From Ancylobacter aquaticus (GTDB taxonomy: Bacteria > Pseudomonadota > Alphaproteobacteria > Rhizobiales > Xanthobacteraceae), in NCBI RefSeq assembly GCF_004339465.1, contig NZ_SMFY01000001.1:310001-374000 (forward strand): DNA of 64,000 nucleotides. Reading direction: 5' to 3'. The notes below the pieces were generated by a model. It ran no database searches, was not told where the DNA came from, and saw only the letters and a program-made list of their open reading frames with translations. The position numbers and the translations under genes were made by a program. This document shows, piece by piece, positions 37,342-45,725 of this stretch. Position 1 is the first letter of the stretch; every line of letters starts with the position of its first letter.

Positions 37342-38565
37342 ATGTTCGGAGCCCTGCGCTTGCCCCACACCATCCTCTTCGGAGGCGGCCAACGCCATGT
37401 CATCGGCGCGGCCGCCGCCCGCATCGGCGCCCGCACGCTGGTGTGCACCGATGCGCGGCTGGCGCAGTTGCCGGTCTTCGCCGACCTGCTGGCGGACCTC
37501 GCCGCGCATGGGGTCGAGGCCCGCGTCTATGACGGCACCATCGCCGACCTGCCGATCGAGTCGATCCAGGACTGCGTTGCCGGAATCGGCGATTTCAAGC
37601 CGGACAGCATCATAGGCATCGGCGGCGGCAGCTGTATCGACATGGCCAAGGTGGTGTCGGTGCTGCTCACCCATGGCGGCGAGGTCAGCGCCTATTACGG
37701 CGAGTTCGCCGTGCCCGGCCCGGTGCTGCCGCTGATCGCCGTGCCGACGACCGCAGGCACCGGCTCGGAAGTGACGCCGGTGGCGGTGATCCTCGACAGC
37801 GGGCGCGGCACCAAGATCGGCATTGCCAGCCCCTACATCATCCCGCACATGGCGGTGTGCGACCCCGAGCTGACCATGACGTGCCCGAAGGGGCTCACCG
37901 CCTGTTCCGGCGCCGATGCGCTCGCCCATGCCGTGGAGGGCTTTACCAGCAAGACCCGCCCGGCCGAGCCGATGCTGACCGAGCAGCATGTGTTCATCGG
38001 CAAGAACCTGCTGTCCGATCATTTCGCCAAGCTGGCGGTGGTGAACGTGTTCCGCTATCTCGCCCGCGCCTGCACTGACGGCAGCGATGTGGAGGCGCGC
38101 GAAGGGCTGATGCTGGCCTCACTCGCGGCCGGCTGCGCCTTCGGCACCTCCGGCACGGCGGCGGCGCATGCGCTGCAATACCCGGTAGGCAACATCACCC
38201 ACACCTCGCATGGCGACGGGGTGGGGACGCTGCTGCCCTACGTGATGCAGTTCAACCGTTCCGCCAACCCCGAAGCCTTCGCCGAGCTGGCCGAAGTGGT
38301 CGGCCTCGGCCATGCGAGCATGGGCGTGGAGGCGCGCTCGCAGCTCTTCATCGATGAGGTGGCCAAGCTGTTCGCGGAAATCGGCATTCCGCGCTCGCTG
38401 GAGGCGTTGGGCCTCGGTGCCGGCCATCAGCAGGACGTGGCGGCCGGCGCGCTCAAGGCGGAGCGGCTGGTGAAGAACAACCCGCGCCCGCTCGACCTCG
38501 CCGCCATGCTGAACATCACCCAGGCTGCCTTTGCCGGCGAACGCGCCGCTTTGCGCGACCTCTGA
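37342..38565 (+). CDS. Iron-containing alcohol dehydrogenase
   Basis: A 407-residue group III (Fe-type) alcohol dehydrogenase. The NAD-binding GIGGGSCIDMAK and PTTAGTGSEVTP motifs, and the metal ligands in GADALAHAVEGF and HTSHGDGVGTLLP are present. The ATG at 37342 with GAGAG nearby is preferred to one four codons earlier that has no ribosome site. With the next gene, an aldehyde dehydrogenase, it could oxidise a hydroxy acid such as 4-hydroxybutyrate to the semialdehyde and then the diacid; that is inference from gene pairing. Confidence 0.9.
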   Translation: MFGALRLPHTILFGGGQRHVIGAAAARIGARTLVCTDARLAQLPVFADLLADLAAHGVEARVYDGTIADLPIESIQDCVAGIGDFKPDSIIGIGGGSCIDMAKVVSVLLTHGGEVSAYYGEFAVPGPVLPLIAVPTTAGTGSEVTPVAVILDSGRGTKIGIASPYIIPHMAVCDPELTMTCPKGLTACSGADALAHAVEGFTSKTRPAEPMLTEQHVFIGKNLLSDHFAKLAVVNVFRYLARACTDGSDVEAREGLMLASLAAGCAFGTSGTAAAHALQYPVGNITHTSHGDGVGTLLPYVMQFNRSANPEAFAELAEVVGLGHASMGVEARSQLFIDEVAKLFAEIGIPRSLEALGLGAGHQQDVAAGALKAERLVKNNPRPLDLAAMLNITQAAFAGERAALRDL

Positions 38566-38581
38566 CACGGGGACATCTGCG

Positions 38582-40093
38582 ATGACCATCAACACTGCAA
38601 GCGCGACGGTCCAGAAGGCCGCCAATACCTATCTCGTCCCCGGATTCGAGAAGGCGAGCTTCCCGGTGCCGACCGACCTTCTGGTCGGCGACGCCTGGGT
38701 GCCCGGTTCGGGGGGCAAGCGCATCGACATCCTCGACCCCGCGACCGGCGGGGTGCTGACCTCCGTCGCCGACGCCACCGTCGCCGACGGCATGGCGGCG
38801 CTGGACGCGGCCGAGGCCGCCGCCGCGGGCTGGGCCGCAACCCCGCCGCGCGCCCGCGCGGTCATCCTGCAGCGCTGCTTCCAGGCCATCGTCGACAATG
38901 TCGACTGGCTGGCCCAGCTCATCGCGCTGGAGAACGGCAAGGCGCTGCCGGACGCGCGCGGCGAGGTGCTCTATGCCGCCGAGTTCTTCCGCTGGTATGC
39001 GGAGGAGGCGGTCCGCATCAATGGCGATCTCTCCATCGCCCCGGCCGGCGGCAACCGCATCATGGTGCAGTATCAGCCGATCGGCATCTCGCTGCTGATC
39101 ACGCCGTGGAATTTTCCGGCGGCCATGGCGACCCGCAAGATCGCCCCGGCGCTGGCGGCGGGCTGCACCTGCATCCTCAAGCCGGCGGAAGAGACGCCGC
39201 TGACCGCGCTGGCGGTGGGCGAGATATTGCGCCAGGCCGGCGTGCCGGCGGGCGTGGTCAACATCGTCAACACCTCCGACCCCGCCAGCGTGTGCAGCGC
39301 CATCCTGCGCGACCGGCGCACCCGCAAGCTATCCTTCACCGGCTCCACCGAGGTCGGGCGCATCCTGCTGCGCGAGGCCTCCTACAACGTCATCAACTCC
39401 TCGATGGAACTGGGCGGCAACGCGCCTTTCCTGGTGCTGGACGATGCCGATCTCGATGCCGCCATCGACGGCGCGATGATCGCCAAGATGCGCAATGCCG
39501 GGGAGGCCTGCACCGCCGCCAACCGCTTCTATGTGCAGGAGGGCATCTACCCCGCCTTCGTCGAAAAGCTGGTGGAGAAGATGGGCGCGCTGAAGATGGG
39601 CGCCGGGACCGACGCGGCCAGCCAGTGCGGCGCCATGATCAACCGCGCCGCCATCGACAAGATCGAGACGCTGGTGAACGACGCGGTGGCCAAGGGCGCC
39701 AGCGTGCGCCTCGGCGGCAAAACGCCGGAGGGGGCGGGCTTCTTCTATCCCCCCTCGGTGCTCGCCGACGTGTCGCTCGACGCTGATCTGCTGCGCGAGG
39801 AGATCTTTGGCCCGGTGGCGGCCGTGGTGCCGTTCGCCCATGTCGAGGACGCCGTGCGGATGGCCAACGACACCGAATATGGCCTCGCCGCCTATGTCTA
39901 CACCGAGAACATGAAGCTCGGTCTCCAACTCGCCGAGCGGCTGGAATACGGCATGGTGGCGCTCAATCGCGGCCTCGTCTCCGACCCGGCGGCCCCGTTC
40001 GGCGGCGTCAAGCAGAGCGGGCTCGGGCGCGAGGGCGCTCATCACGGGCTGCTGGAATTCACCGAGGCCAAGTATATCGCGGTCAATTGGTGA
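38582..40093 (+). CDS. NAD(P)-dependent aldehyde dehydrogenase (succinate-semialdehyde type)
   Basis: A 503-residue aldehyde dehydrogenase of the GabD type. The catalytic Cys is in NAGEACTAANRF and the general-base Glu in MELGGNAPF; TPWNFPAAMATRKIAPALAA is the cofactor region. An N-terminal extension of about 30 residues (TINTASATVQKAANTYLVPG) precedes the usual family start. It follows the alcohol dehydrogenase by 16 bases and is likely cotranscribed. It probably turns a short semialdehyde into the acid. Confidence 0.92.
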   Translation: MTINTASATVQKAANTYLVPGFEKASFPVPTDLLVGDAWVPGSGGKRIDILDPATGGVLTSVADATVADGMAALDAAEAAAAGWAATPPRARAVILQRCFQAIVDNVDWLAQLIALENGKALPDARGEVLYAAEFFRWYAEEAVRINGDLSIAPAGGNRIMVQYQPIGISLLITPWNFPAAMATRKIAPALAAGCTCILKPAEETPLTALAVGEILRQAGVPAGVVNIVNTSDPASVCSAILRDRRTRKLSFTGSTEVGRILLREASYNVINSSMELGGNAPFLVLDDADLDAAIDGAMIAKMRNAGEACTAANRFYVQEGIYPAFVEKLVEKMGALKMGAGTDAASQCGAMINRAAIDKIETLVNDAVAKGASVRLGGKTPEGAGFFYPPSVLADVSLDADLLREEIFGPVAAVVPFAHVEDAVRMANDTEYGLAAYVYTENMKLGLQLAERLEYGMVALNRGLVSDPAAPFGGVKQSGLGREGAHHGLLEFTEAKYIAVNW

Positions 40094-40097
40094 AGGC

Positions 40098-40143
40098 CCT
40101 CCGGGCGGGCGGCACCCCACGGAGCCCGTCGCCCGCCCGGAGG
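40098..40143 (+). terminator. Strong inverted repeat after the aldehyde dehydrogenase gene
   Basis: Perfect 13-base arms CCTCCGGGCGGGC (40098-40110) and GCCCGCCCGGAGG (40131-40143) with a 20-base loop, starting 4 bases after the stop codon. No T-run follows, so it may be a Rho-dependent or weak terminator. It would separate the tct/dehydrogenase operon from the GntR gene. Confidence 0.6.
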
Positions 40144-40238
40144 CAGCCGCCCGCACTCACGCCGGGACTGTCAGGCCGTCACTTCGGCAGCCTGTGGAGG
40201 GGCCACCTGGCAGCTGGCTTGGTTCGCATGATGAAAAC

Positions 40239-40256
40239 CTATATCTTATATCATTA
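40239..40256. promoter_or_regulatory. AT-rich operator-like site upstream of the GntR gene (site 2)
   Basis: The sequence CCTATATCTTATATCATT lies 20 to 38 bases before the ATG at 40277. On the other strand it contains ATGATATAAGATAT. It shares the ATGATATA core with the other three sites but is less symmetrical. Its position suggests autoregulation of the GntR gene. Confidence 0.5.
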
Positions 40257-40276
40257 CGGGTTTGGGTTCGATTCTC

Positions 40277-41062
40277 ATGGCTGCCAACAATCAGGAGCCG
40301 CTGTCGTTCGCGCGGCTGGTCACACGCGAAGAACGGCGGCCGGCTTATCCGCAGTCGCTGGTGGAACTGGCCTACGAGCAGCTGCTCTCCATGCTGGTGA
40401 CGATGAAGATCGCCCCCGGCGCGCATATCGGCATCGAGGCGCTGGCGCGGCAGCTGGACATTTCCCAGACCCCGATCCGCGAGGCGCTGACGCTGCTGGA
40501 GGCGCAGAAGCTCGCCTACAAGATTCCCAATGTCGGCTTCCGCGCCGCCGAATTGCTGACCCGGCGGGAAGTGCACGATTTGTTCGACCTGCGTCTGCTG
40601 ATCGAACCGGCGGCGGCGGCGTTCGCGGCGCAGAAGGCGGACGACGGCGCGCTGGCGCGCCTTGCCGGCCTCGCCGGGGAGATGTCGGACGCGCAGACCG
40701 GCAACGAGCTGGCCTATGCCCATTTTGCCGAGGGCGATGCGAACCTGCACCGTCTGGTGGCGGCGGCGAGCGGCAACCGCTTCATCGCCGAGACGGTGGA
40801 GGGGCTGCACGCTCATCTCCACATCTTCCGCTTCCTGTTCAAGACCAACGCCACCACCAAGGCGCTGCAGGAGCACGAGGCGATCATCGCGGCACTGCTG
40901 GCGCGCGACGCCGTGGCGGCCGAGGGCGCGATGCGCGCGCATCTGGAAGCCTCGCGCGCACGCATGAACGTGGTGCTGGAGGAGCAAGAGCGTCTCGCGG
41001 CGGCGCAGACGCCGATCGAGCCCGGCGGCGGTTCGCGGCGCGGGCGTTCCCGGCGGCGCTGA
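40277..41062 (+). CDS. GntR-family transcriptional regulator (FCD type)
   Basis: A 261-residue regulator with a winged helix-turn-helix (IGIEALARQLDISQTPIREA) and an FCD domain whose metal-binding residues show in FDLRLLIEP, NLHRLVAAASGNRF and HEAIIAALL. The C terminus ends in a basic GSRRGRSRRR tail that could touch DNA. The ATG at 40277 has no strong ribosome site. It lies between the tct/dehydrogenase genes and the CoA-transferase genes and is flanked by AT-rich sites, so it is the best candidate to bind them. Confidence 0.88.
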   Translation: MAANNQEPLSFARLVTREERRPAYPQSLVELAYEQLLSMLVTMKIAPGAHIGIEALARQLDISQTPIREALTLLEAQKLAYKIPNVGFRAAELLTRREVHDLFDLRLLIEPAAAAFAAQKADDGALARLAGLAGEMSDAQTGNELAYAHFAEGDANLHRLVAAASGNRFIAETVEGLHAHLHIFRFLFKTNATTKALQEHEAIIAALLARDAVAAEGAMRAHLEASRARMNVVLEEQERLAAAQTPIEPGGGSRRGRSRRR

Positions 41063-41127
41063 GGCGCGCCAGAGCAGCTTTACTAGCCCGCGCGGCGGTT
41101 TCGACGGGGTTTTGCCTCGCCGATAAA

Positions 41128-41148
41128 TCATATATGATATATGTATTG
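41128..41148. promoter_or_regulatory. Operator-like palindrome ATCATATATGAT (site 3)
   Basis: Perfect 12-base palindrome with the extension ATATGTATT, about 150 bases upstream of the CoA-transferase gene. The arms ATCAT/ATGAT match site 1 exactly. AT-rich DNA is rare in this window, and this island lies between the GntR gene and its likely target. Confidence 0.6.
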
Positions 41149-41294
41149 GGCGTTGCGGACCGGCATCGGGGCGGCGCCAGCCTTTGCCTCTGCGCCCGCC
41201 ACCAAGGGCGCGCAAGCCACGAAGAATCACGCCGACCGGCGAGGAGCGCCGCCAGGGCGCGGGCCGAGGACAATCGAAACGGGAGGAATTTCTG

Positions 41295-42482
41295 ATGGCG
41301 CTGCCCCTGCAAGGCATTCGCGTGCTCGACATCTCGCAGGTGATGGCGGGGCCCTTCTGCTGCATGCTGCTGGCGGATATGGGCGCCGACGTCATCAAGA
41401 TCGAGCCGCCCGGCACGGGTGATTCCACCCGCCACTCCATGGGCTTTCGGCTCAAGGGCAGCGACAGCCCGGGCTTCCTGGCGCTCAACCGCAACAAGCG
41501 CTCGATCACGCTGGACCTGAAGTCCGACGCCGACCGCGAGGTTCTCTATGCGCTGGTGAAGACCGCCGACGTGCTGGTGGAGAATGCCCGCCCCGGAGTC
41601 GCCGGCCGGCTCGGCATGGACTACCCGACGCTCAAGGCGATCAACCCGCGCCTCGTCTATGCCAGCATTTCCGGCTTCGGCCAGACCGGGCCGTGGTCGC
41701 AGCGGCCGGGCTTCGACCTGATCGCGCAGGCGGTTTCCGGCATTCTGAGCTCCAACGGCTTCCCGGACATGGAGCCGGCGAAGAACTCCATCGCGGTCGC
41801 CGATCTCGGCGCCGGCCTGTTCAGCGCCTACGCCATTCTCAGCGCGGTGATCGGCCGGCAGACCAGCGGCGAGGGCCAGCACATCGACGCCTCGCTGTTC
41901 GAGGCGGCGCTGGCGCTCTCCATCTGGGAGACGACGGAGCTGTGGGGCACCGGCAAATCGCCGACTCCCATCGGTTCGGCCAACCGCATGTCGGCGCCCT
42001 ATCAGGCGGTGGAGGCCTCGGATGGCTGGTTCGTCATCGGCGCCGCCAATCAGGGCCTGTGGATCACCTTCCTGAAGGTGCTCGGCCGCGAGGAACTGCA
42101 GGACGACCCGCGCTTTGCCACCAATGCGGCGCGCGTGAACAACCGCCTGCTGCTTATGGAGGAACTGACGCCCACCTTCCTCACCCGCACGCGCGAGCAA
42201 TGGATCGACGCGCTCACCAAGGCGGGCGTGCCCACCGCGCCGATCCTCGACTATGGCGAGGCGGTCACGAGCGAGCAGGCGGTGGCCCGCGAGATGGTGC
42301 AGATGGTGCCGCACCCGGTGGAGGGCGAGTTCCGCGCGCTCGGATTCCCGGTGAAGATGAGCGCCACGCCGCAGGAAATCCGCCTGCCGCCGCCGCTGCT
42401 GGATGAGCATGGCGCGGAACTTCGCCGCGAGCTGGTGGAAAAGGGCCTCCTCAAGCCCGCGACGACGAAAGAGACCGTGTGA
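41295..42482 (+). CDS. CaiB/BaiF-family CoA-transferase
   Basis: A 395-residue family III CoA-transferase. It starts with LQGIRVLDISQVMAGPFCCM; the catalytic Asp is in GEGQHIDASLFEAAL. Family III enzymes move CoA between organic acids, for example formyl/oxalyl, succinyl/itaconyl or carnitine/crotonobetaine pairs. The ATG at 41295 follows GGGAGGAATTTCTG. It overlaps the crotonase gene by TGATG, so activation of an acid followed by crotonase chemistry on the thioester is likely. The acid may be what TctCBA imports. Confidence 0.92.
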   Translation: MALPLQGIRVLDISQVMAGPFCCMLLADMGADVIKIEPPGTGDSTRHSMGFRLKGSDSPGFLALNRNKRSITLDLKSDADREVLYALVKTADVLVENARPGVAGRLGMDYPTLKAINPRLVYASISGFGQTGPWSQRPGFDLIAQAVSGILSSNGFPDMEPAKNSIAVADLGAGLFSAYAILSAVIGRQTSGEGQHIDASLFEAALALSIWETTELWGTGKSPTPIGSANRMSAPYQAVEASDGWFVIGAANQGLWITFLKVLGREELQDDPRFATNAARVNNRLLLMEELTPTFLTRTREQWIDALTKAGVPTAPILDYGEAVTSEQAVAREMVQMVPHPVEGEFRALGFPVKMSATPQEIRLPPPLLDEHGAELRRELVEKGLLKPATTKETV

Positions 42483-43264
42483 TGAGCACCCCGCGCATTG
42501 ATGTCGAGAAGACCGGCGGCGTCGCCTTTGTCCGCTTCAACAACCCGGAGGCGCACAACGCCCTGACCAGCCAGATGTGGCTGGACCTGCGCGACGCGGC
42601 GCTGGGGATCGCGGAGGATTCGTCCATCCGGGTGGCGGTGTTCCGGGGCGTCGGCGGCAAGGCCTTCGTCTCCGGCACGGACATTTCAGGCTTTACCAAG
42701 TTCACCAGCGGCGTCGACGGCATCGCTTATGAGCACAAGATCGACGATTGCATGCGGGCGGTCGACGCCATTCCGGTGACGACCATCGCCGTGGTCGATG
42801 GCTGGGCGGTCGGCGGCGGGCTCAACATCGCCTCGGCCTGCGACTTCCGCCTCGCCACGCCGGGCGCGCGCTTCGGCTCGCCGATCGGCCGCACGCTGGG
42901 CAATTGCCTCTCCGCGCTCTCCATGGCGCGCATCGGCGGCGCGGCGGGCGTCGGCATCGCCAAGCGGATGGTGCTGCTCGGCGAGATCATCACCGCGCAG
43001 GAAATGCTCGACACGGGGTTCCTGCTGAAGATCGTCGAACAGGAGGCGATGGACGCCGAGATCGCCACGCTGACCACGCGCGCGGCGGAGAATGCGCCGC
43101 TCACGACGCGCGCCAGCAAGGAGACGATCCGCCGGCTGGCGCTCGGCACCTTGCCCGACATCGAGGCGATCGTCGAAGAGGTCTATGGCAGCGACGATTT
43201 TCGCCGTGGCGTCGAAAACTTTCTCGCCAAGACCAAGGCGGTACCGAAATGGACCGGCACCTGA
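42482..43264 (+). CDS. Enoyl-CoA hydratase/isomerase (crotonase) family protein
   Basis: A 260-residue crotonase-fold enzyme. The oxyanion-hole regions GKAFVSGTDISGF and VDGWAVGGGLNIASACD are present. Where typical hydratases have PEV or PEI with the first catalytic Glu, this protein has FGSPIGRTLGNCLS, so that Glu is missing. It may therefore be a hydrolase, lyase or decarboxylase rather than a standard hydratase. It overlaps the CoA-transferase gene and converges with the next GntR gene 13 bases away. Confidence 0.88.
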   Translation: MSTPRIDVEKTGGVAFVRFNNPEAHNALTSQMWLDLRDAALGIAEDSSIRVAVFRGVGGKAFVSGTDISGFTKFTSGVDGIAYEHKIDDCMRAVDAIPVTTIAVVDGWAVGGGLNIASACDFRLATPGARFGSPIGRTLGNCLSALSMARIGGAAGVGIAKRMVLLGEIITAQEMLDTGFLLKIVEQEAMDAEIATLTTRAAENAPLTTRASKETIRRLALGTLPDIEAIVEEVYGSDDFRRGVENFLAKTKAVPKWTGT

Positions 43265-43277
43265 ACGCGCATGCGTT

Positions 43278-44000
43278 CTAGAGGTCCGGCTGCACCTCGT
43301 TGTCCAGCACCTTGCGGGTGACGTGCCAGCCATTGAGGTGGTGGGCGCGCAGCAATTCGCGCAGCAGCGGGCCCTGCCGCTGCTGCAAGGCGAGCAGTAT
43401 CTGCTCATGCTCCATCACCGCGCGGCTCCAGCGCGCGCTCACCCGGTTGCCGGCGAAGCGATAGAGCCGCACCCGCGCGCTCTCGGCGCGGTAGACCCGC
43501 GACAGGGCAGGGTTGTGGGCGCAGTCGACGATGTTCTGGTGGATGTTCTGGTTGATGCGGAAATAGCCGACCAGATCGCCCGCGCGCTGGCAGGCCACCA
43601 TGCGCGCATGCAGCGCCGCCACTTCCGCGAACTGCTCGGAGGTGCCGCGCGCGCAGGCCAGCTCCGCCGCCACGCTTTCCAGCCCGGCGAGCAGTTCCAT
43701 CGCCATGTCGACATCGGCGGAGGAAAGCTCGACCACCTGTGCGCCGCGATTGGGCACGATGTTGAGCAGCCCCTCGGCTTCCAGAATCTTGAACGCCTCG
43801 CGCAGCGGCGTGCGGGTGACGCCCAGACCCTCGGTCAGGCTGCGCTCCGAAAGCCGCTCGCCCGGCGGCAAGGCGCCGGAGAGGATGCGGTCGCGAATGC
43901 GCTCGGCGACATGGGCGGCGCTGCGCCCGCGCAGATTGCGGGGCTCCGGCGCCTCTTCCGGGACATCCTCTGGAGTCATGGCGTCTTGCAGATATTGCAT
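43278..44000 (-). CDS. GntR-family transcriptional regulator (FCD type)
   Basis: A regulator of about 240 residues: winged helix-turn-helix (LSERSLTEGLGVTRTPLREA) then FCD domain. Three in-frame ATGs compete: 44018, 44000 and 43979. The one at 44000 has GAGG eight bases upstream and is chosen. It diverges from the acid-sugar genes at 44270; two copies of TTGCATGCAA lie between, one overlapping its own 5' end, so it likely represses itself and the divergent operon. Confidence 0.88.
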   Translation of the reverse strand: MQYLQDAMTPEDVPEEAPEPRNLRGRSAAHVAERIRDRILSGALPPGERLSERSLTEGLGVTRTPLREAFKILEAEGLLNIVPNRGAQVVELSSADVDMAMELLAGLESVAAELACARGTSEQFAEVAALHARMVACQRAGDLVGYFRINQNIHQNIVDCAHNPALSRVYRAESARVRLYRFAGNRVSARWSRAVMEHEQILLALQQRQGPLLRELLRAHHLNGWHVTRKVLDNEVQPDL

Positions 44001-44004
44001 GCAA
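43995..44004. promoter_or_regulatory. TTGCATGCAA palindrome, operator copy 1
   Basis: Perfect 10-base palindrome overlapping the translation start region of the minus-strand GntR gene. On that strand it extends to TTGCATGCAATAT, the same 13 bases as copy 2 on the plus strand. Binding here would block the regulator's own gene. Confidence 0.65.
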
Positions 44005-44058
44005 ACATCCTCGCACATTCAGCTTTGTTGGTCCAGACGGCTTGATTTATGCGCATGA

Positions 44059-44068
44059 TTGCATGCAA
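44059..44068. promoter_or_regulatory. TTGCATGCAA palindrome, operator copy 2
   Basis: Second perfect copy, 64 bases centre to centre from copy 1, about six helical turns. It lies 200 bases upstream of the SAF-domain dehydrogenase gene, in the AT-richer part of the divergent region. Two in-phase copies allow looping or cooperative binding by the GntR regulator. Confidence 0.65.
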
Positions 44069-44269
44069 TATGTGAAACGAGAGTTCACAGACGCCCGAGC
44101 AAGAGGCGCTGGAACGCGAGGAAATGTCGAGGAGAAGCAGGCCGCGCCGCCCGCGCTGCCGGGCGCGTGCATTCACCCGCCCCGTGCGGGCCGCAGGCGC
44201 TTCGCCCCCCGCCGCCCTCGTCGTTCCCCGGCGCTGCCGCTCGCGGCCGGACCGACAGTGAGGCAAGGC

Positions 44270-45682
44270 ATGAACTTCCATCGCTATTTCGCCGTTGACC
44301 GGCCGCCGGTCGAGACTTGTGTCGTCGGCACCGGCGGCTTCGGCCGCAGCTTCCTGGCGCAGGGCCTGCGGGTGCCGCGCATGCGCTGCCGCGTCGCCGT
44401 GGACCGGGACGCGGCGGTCGCTGCCAGCGCGCTCGCTTCGGTCGGCATCGATCCCGCGCGCATCCATGTCTGTTCGACGCCCGCCGAGGCGCTGGCGGCT
44501 TTTGCGGCGGGGGATTTCGTGGCGGCGGGCGATCTTGCCACCGTCATCGACCTGCCGGTCGAGGTGGTGGTGGAGGCGACAGGCCATCCCGAGGCCGGCG
44601 CCCGCCATGCCCGCCTCACCATCGAGGCCGGCAAGCATCTCGCCGTGGTGTCGAAAGAGCTCGACAGCGTGGTCGGCCCCGGCCTCGCCCGCATGGCCGC
44701 CGCGCGCGGGGTGGTGGCGACGCCGGTGGATGGCGACCAGCCGAGCCTGCTGATCGGCCTCGTCACCTGGGCGCAGATTCTGGGCTTCGAGATTGTCGCG
44801 GCCGGCAAGTCGAGCGAATATGACTTCGTGTTCGACGCCGCGACGGATGAGTTGACCAGCAATGGCCGCTCCATCGCCGCCCCCGGCATGGCCGCGCATC
44901 TCACGATGGGCGCGCGCCCGGCCGCGGCGATCGTCGCCGCCCGGGCGGAGGTCGCCGCCATGCTGCCGCAGCGCGCCGTGCCGGATCTGTGCGAGCTGCT
45001 CATTGTCGGCAATGCCACCGGATTCCTGCCCGACCGGCCGGACCTGCACGCCCCCATCGCCCGCATCAGCGAGGTGCCGGACCTGCTCGCCGGCCTCAAT
45101 GAGGGCGGCTTGCTCGCTGGCGAACAGCGGATCGACGTGTTCCACTGCCTGCGCGCACCGCACGAGCCGAGCTTTGCCGGCGGCGTGTTCGTGGTGGTGC
45201 GCTGCACCGACCGCGAGACCTGGGACATGCTGGCCGAGAAGGGCCATGTCGTCTCCCGCTCCGGCGCCACCGCCATGCTGTATTTGCCGCGCCATCTGCT
45301 TGGCGTCGAGGCGGCGACCACGATCCTGGAGGCGGCGCTGCTCGGCGCCTCCAGCGGCGGCATGGACCCGCACCCGCATCTCGACCTCGTGGCCCGCGCC
45401 ACCCAGCATCTGCCGGCCGGCGGCGTTCTCGCCATGGGCGGGCATCACCACACCATCGAGGGCGCCACGGCGGAGCTGGTGCCGGCCATGGCGCTGACGC
45501 CGGACGCACCGGCGCCGTTCTACCTCGCCGCCAACCGCACCCTCGTCCGGCCTGTGGCGGCGGGGCAGCTGATCACCATGGCCGACATCGCGGTGGAAGA
45601 CGGGTCAGAACTGCTGGCGCTGCGCCGGCTTCAGGACGCGGCGTTCTTCGGCGCATCCGTTCCCGCGCTGGCCGACGCCTGA
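44270..45682 (+). CDS. NAD(P)-binding dehydrogenase with C-terminal SAF domain
   Basis: A 470-residue protein. The N terminus is a homoserine-dehydrogenase-like Rossmann fold (ETCVVGTGGFGRSFLAQGL; VVVEATGHPEAGARHA). The C-terminal part, FYLAANRTLVRPVAAGQLIT onward, is an SAF domain as in AFP/FlgA proteins. This combination is frequent in sugar-acid gene clusters, but I know of no fixed reaction for it. The ATG at 44270 has GAGGCAAGG upstream; about 75 in-frame codons before it are rejected because they cover the operator region. It heads an operon with pdxA-like and denD-like genes. Confidence 0.85.
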   Translation: MNFHRYFAVDRPPVETCVVGTGGFGRSFLAQGLRVPRMRCRVAVDRDAAVAASALASVGIDPARIHVCSTPAEALAAFAAGDFVAAGDLATVIDLPVEVVVEATGHPEAGARHARLTIEAGKHLAVVSKELDSVVGPGLARMAAARGVVATPVDGDQPSLLIGLVTWAQILGFEIVAAGKSSEYDFVFDAATDELTSNGRSIAAPGMAAHLTMGARPAAAIVAARAEVAAMLPQRAVPDLCELLIVGNATGFLPDRPDLHAPIARISEVPDLLAGLNEGGLLAGEQRIDVFHCLRAPHEPSFAGGVFVVVRCTDRETWDMLAEKGHVVSRSGATAMLYLPRHLLGVEAATTILEAALLGASSGGMDPHPHLDLVARATQHLPAGGVLAMGGHHHTIEGATAELVPAMALTPDAPAPFYLAANRTLVRPVAAGQLITMADIAVEDGSELLALRRLQDAAFFGASVPALADA

Positions 45683-45725
45683 CCCTCACGCCGACATCAA
45701 GCGCGCCGACATCAAGGAGACACCT

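Noticed and set aside
41122-41150. Attachment site or remnant of a mobile element
   Set aside because: The AT-rich island has no integrase, tRNA gene or flanking duplication near it, and related islands lie at other promoters, which fits operators better.
44042-44269. Possible 76-codon extension of the SAF-domain dehydrogenase
   Set aside because: It begins inside the operator region and lacks family character; GAGG precedes the ATG at 44270.
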